This document shows positions 5,385-6,125 of a DNA stretch of 6,125 bases, piece by piece. Both the position numbers and the translations under genes were made by a program. The stretch comes from Peptococcaceae bacterium (lineage in GTDB: Bacteria; Bacillota; Peptococcia; Peptococcales; Peptococcaceae). Position 1 is the stretch's first letter. Each line of letters starts with the position of its first letter. Where the stretch lies: contig JAFXJE010000083.1 of the NCBI GenBank assembly GCA_017532485.1, positions 1 to 6,125 of the forward strand, written 5' to 3'. The notes under the pieces are model-generated. The model was not told the DNA's origin. It ran no database searches and was given only the letters and a program-made list of their open reading frames with translations.

Positions 5385-6125
5385 TTGTTTAAACTTACCT
5401 TTATCTGTTTAGACACCGAAACTACGGGACTGGACGAAACAGCTGAAATTATTGAAATTGGTATGGTTAAAGTGGTCGACGGACAGATTGTTGACCGCTT
5501 TAATCAGTTAATTAAACCACTAAAATCAATTCCGGAAAATATTACACAATTAACAGGAATTGATAATGCTATGGTTTGTGACCAGCCTTCTTGGAGTGAA
5601 GTGGAAGCACAAATTCTTGATTTTATTGGAGAAGATTTATTGGTTGCCCACAATGTCAGCTTTGATCGCAGCATGCTGGAAAGACATCTCGGTCGTATCC
5701 TGCCTAACAGCTGGTTGGATACCCATGATGTAGCCAAAATCTTTTTACCTTCTTTGACCAGCTACAAATTAATCAGTATTGCCGGTGCTTTAGAGGTTAG
5801 TGGCAACGGTTTTCATCGTGCCCTTAGTGATGCAGAAATTACAGCTGGTGTTCTTTTAAAATTAATTGAAAAAGGTTGTACTGTTGACCCTTTCACTTTG
5901 CAAAAAATTATTACCGTTTTTCAGCCTGAAGCTTCTGCTGCTTCCTCTATCAAAGAAGAAAACGGTCTTATTCAATTTTTAACATTACTTCGTGCTTATG
6001 TTACTGGTCATACAGTAGTTGCTGACCAAACTCCTATTGCAGAGGAAAAAACTTATGGTCAGAAACCATTGCTCACATTTGACCAAGTAAAAGAGTTTTT
6101 TGAACCTAATGGTCTTTTAAATCAA
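5385..6125 (+). CDS. dinG: DinG-family helicase with N-terminal DEDDh exonuclease domain (partial, 3' end outside window)
   Basis: The frame is open for 247 codons from TTG to the window end. The first 170 or so residues are a complete DnaQ-like 3'-5' exonuclease domain. Exo I is L-D-T-E-T-T-G (9-15, Asp10 and Glu12), Exo II is A-H-N-V-S-F-D (88-94, Asp94), with L-D-T at 111-113, and Exo III is H-R-A-L-S-D (144-149, His144 and Asp149). All DEDDh metal and catalytic residues are present. The next stretch (about 170-230) is a linker. The last visible residues, F-F-E-P-N-G-L-L-N-Q, resemble the segment just before the helicase core in Firmicutes DinG proteins, so the remaining part is expected to be a superfamily 2 (XPD-like) helicase. 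The known role of the family is in DNA repair and resolving unusual DNA structures. The Firmicutes proteins often lack the iron-sulfur cluster; this cannot be checked here. A stand-alone DnaQ-like exonuclease is the main alternative, less likely because the frame continues so far. No terminator separates it from ahcY. Confidence 0.85.
   Translation, partial: MFKLTFICLDTETTGLDETAEIIEIGMVKVVDGQIVDRFNQLIKPLKSIPENITQLTGIDNAMVCDQPSWSEVEAQILDFIGEDLLVAHNVSFDRSMLERHLGRILPNSWLDTHDVAKIFLPSLTSYKLISIAGALEVSGNGFHRALSDAEITAGVLLKLIEKGCTVDPFTLQKIITVFQPEASAASSIKEENGLIQFLTLLRAYVTGHTVVADQTPIAEEKTYGQKPLLTFDQVKEFFEPNGLLNQ

Noticed and set aside
5504..5737. Minus-strand open frame of 77 codons opposite the DinG-type gene.
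   Set aside because: The plus-strand frame here holds a complete exonuclease active site, so the minus frame is a shadow.

Overview
The window suggests a low-to-moderate GC member of the Firmicutes (Bacillota). It has strong AAGGAGG-type ribosome binding sites, a TTG-started gene, a PyrR-type transcription attenuator, and a DinG helicase that begins with a DnaQ-like exonuclease domain, a layout typical of Firmicutes. The class cannot be settled from the sequence; a Negativicutes or clostridial host is only a guess. The content is chromosomal housekeeping. I see no mobile element, CRISPR array, rRNA or tRNA.

Layout, left to right. (1) Positions 1-101, minus strand: the first 33 codons of a gene cut by the window edge, resembling SnoaL/NTF2-like small proteins. 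(2) Positions 102-243: a short intergenic stretch with no convincing promoter. (3) Positions 244-286: a strong intrinsic terminator for the minus strand. (4) Positions 306-3830, minus strand: a compact operon, transcribed pyrB-pyrC-pyrF-pyrE, with a 14-nt overlap or short gaps between genes. (5) Positions 3831-4117: a divergent intergenic region. On the minus strand it holds the pyr promoter, a PyrR-binding loop and an attenuator hairpin. On the plus strand it holds the ahcY promoter, with an extended -10. (6) Positions 4118-5362, plus strand: ahcY, the short form of S-adenosylhomocysteine hydrolase. (7) Positions 5385-6125, plus strand: the N-terminal 247 codons of a DinG-family protein, starting at TTG and running off the window.

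How the genes work together. PyrB, PyrC, PyrE and PyrF carry out the carbamoyl-aspartate, dihydroorotate, orotate-to-OMP and OMP-to-UMP steps of de novo pyrimidine synthesis. The carbamoyl phosphate synthetase and dihydroorotate dehydrogenase genes (carAB/pyrAAB, pyrD, pyrK) and pyrR are not in the window and must be elsewhere if the pathway is complete. UMP feedback is expected through PyrR binding the nascent leader RNA. AhcY recycles S-adenosylhomocysteine from methylation reactions. It shares a 22-nt gap, without a terminator, with the DinG gene, so the two are probably co-transcribed, though no metabolic link between them is obvious.

Nothing here is clearly a new biological system. The points most worth a second look are the attenuator, whose mutually exclusive pairings can be read directly, the two edge genes that simple ATG-to-stop ORF calling misses, and the substrate choice of the short-form AhcY.
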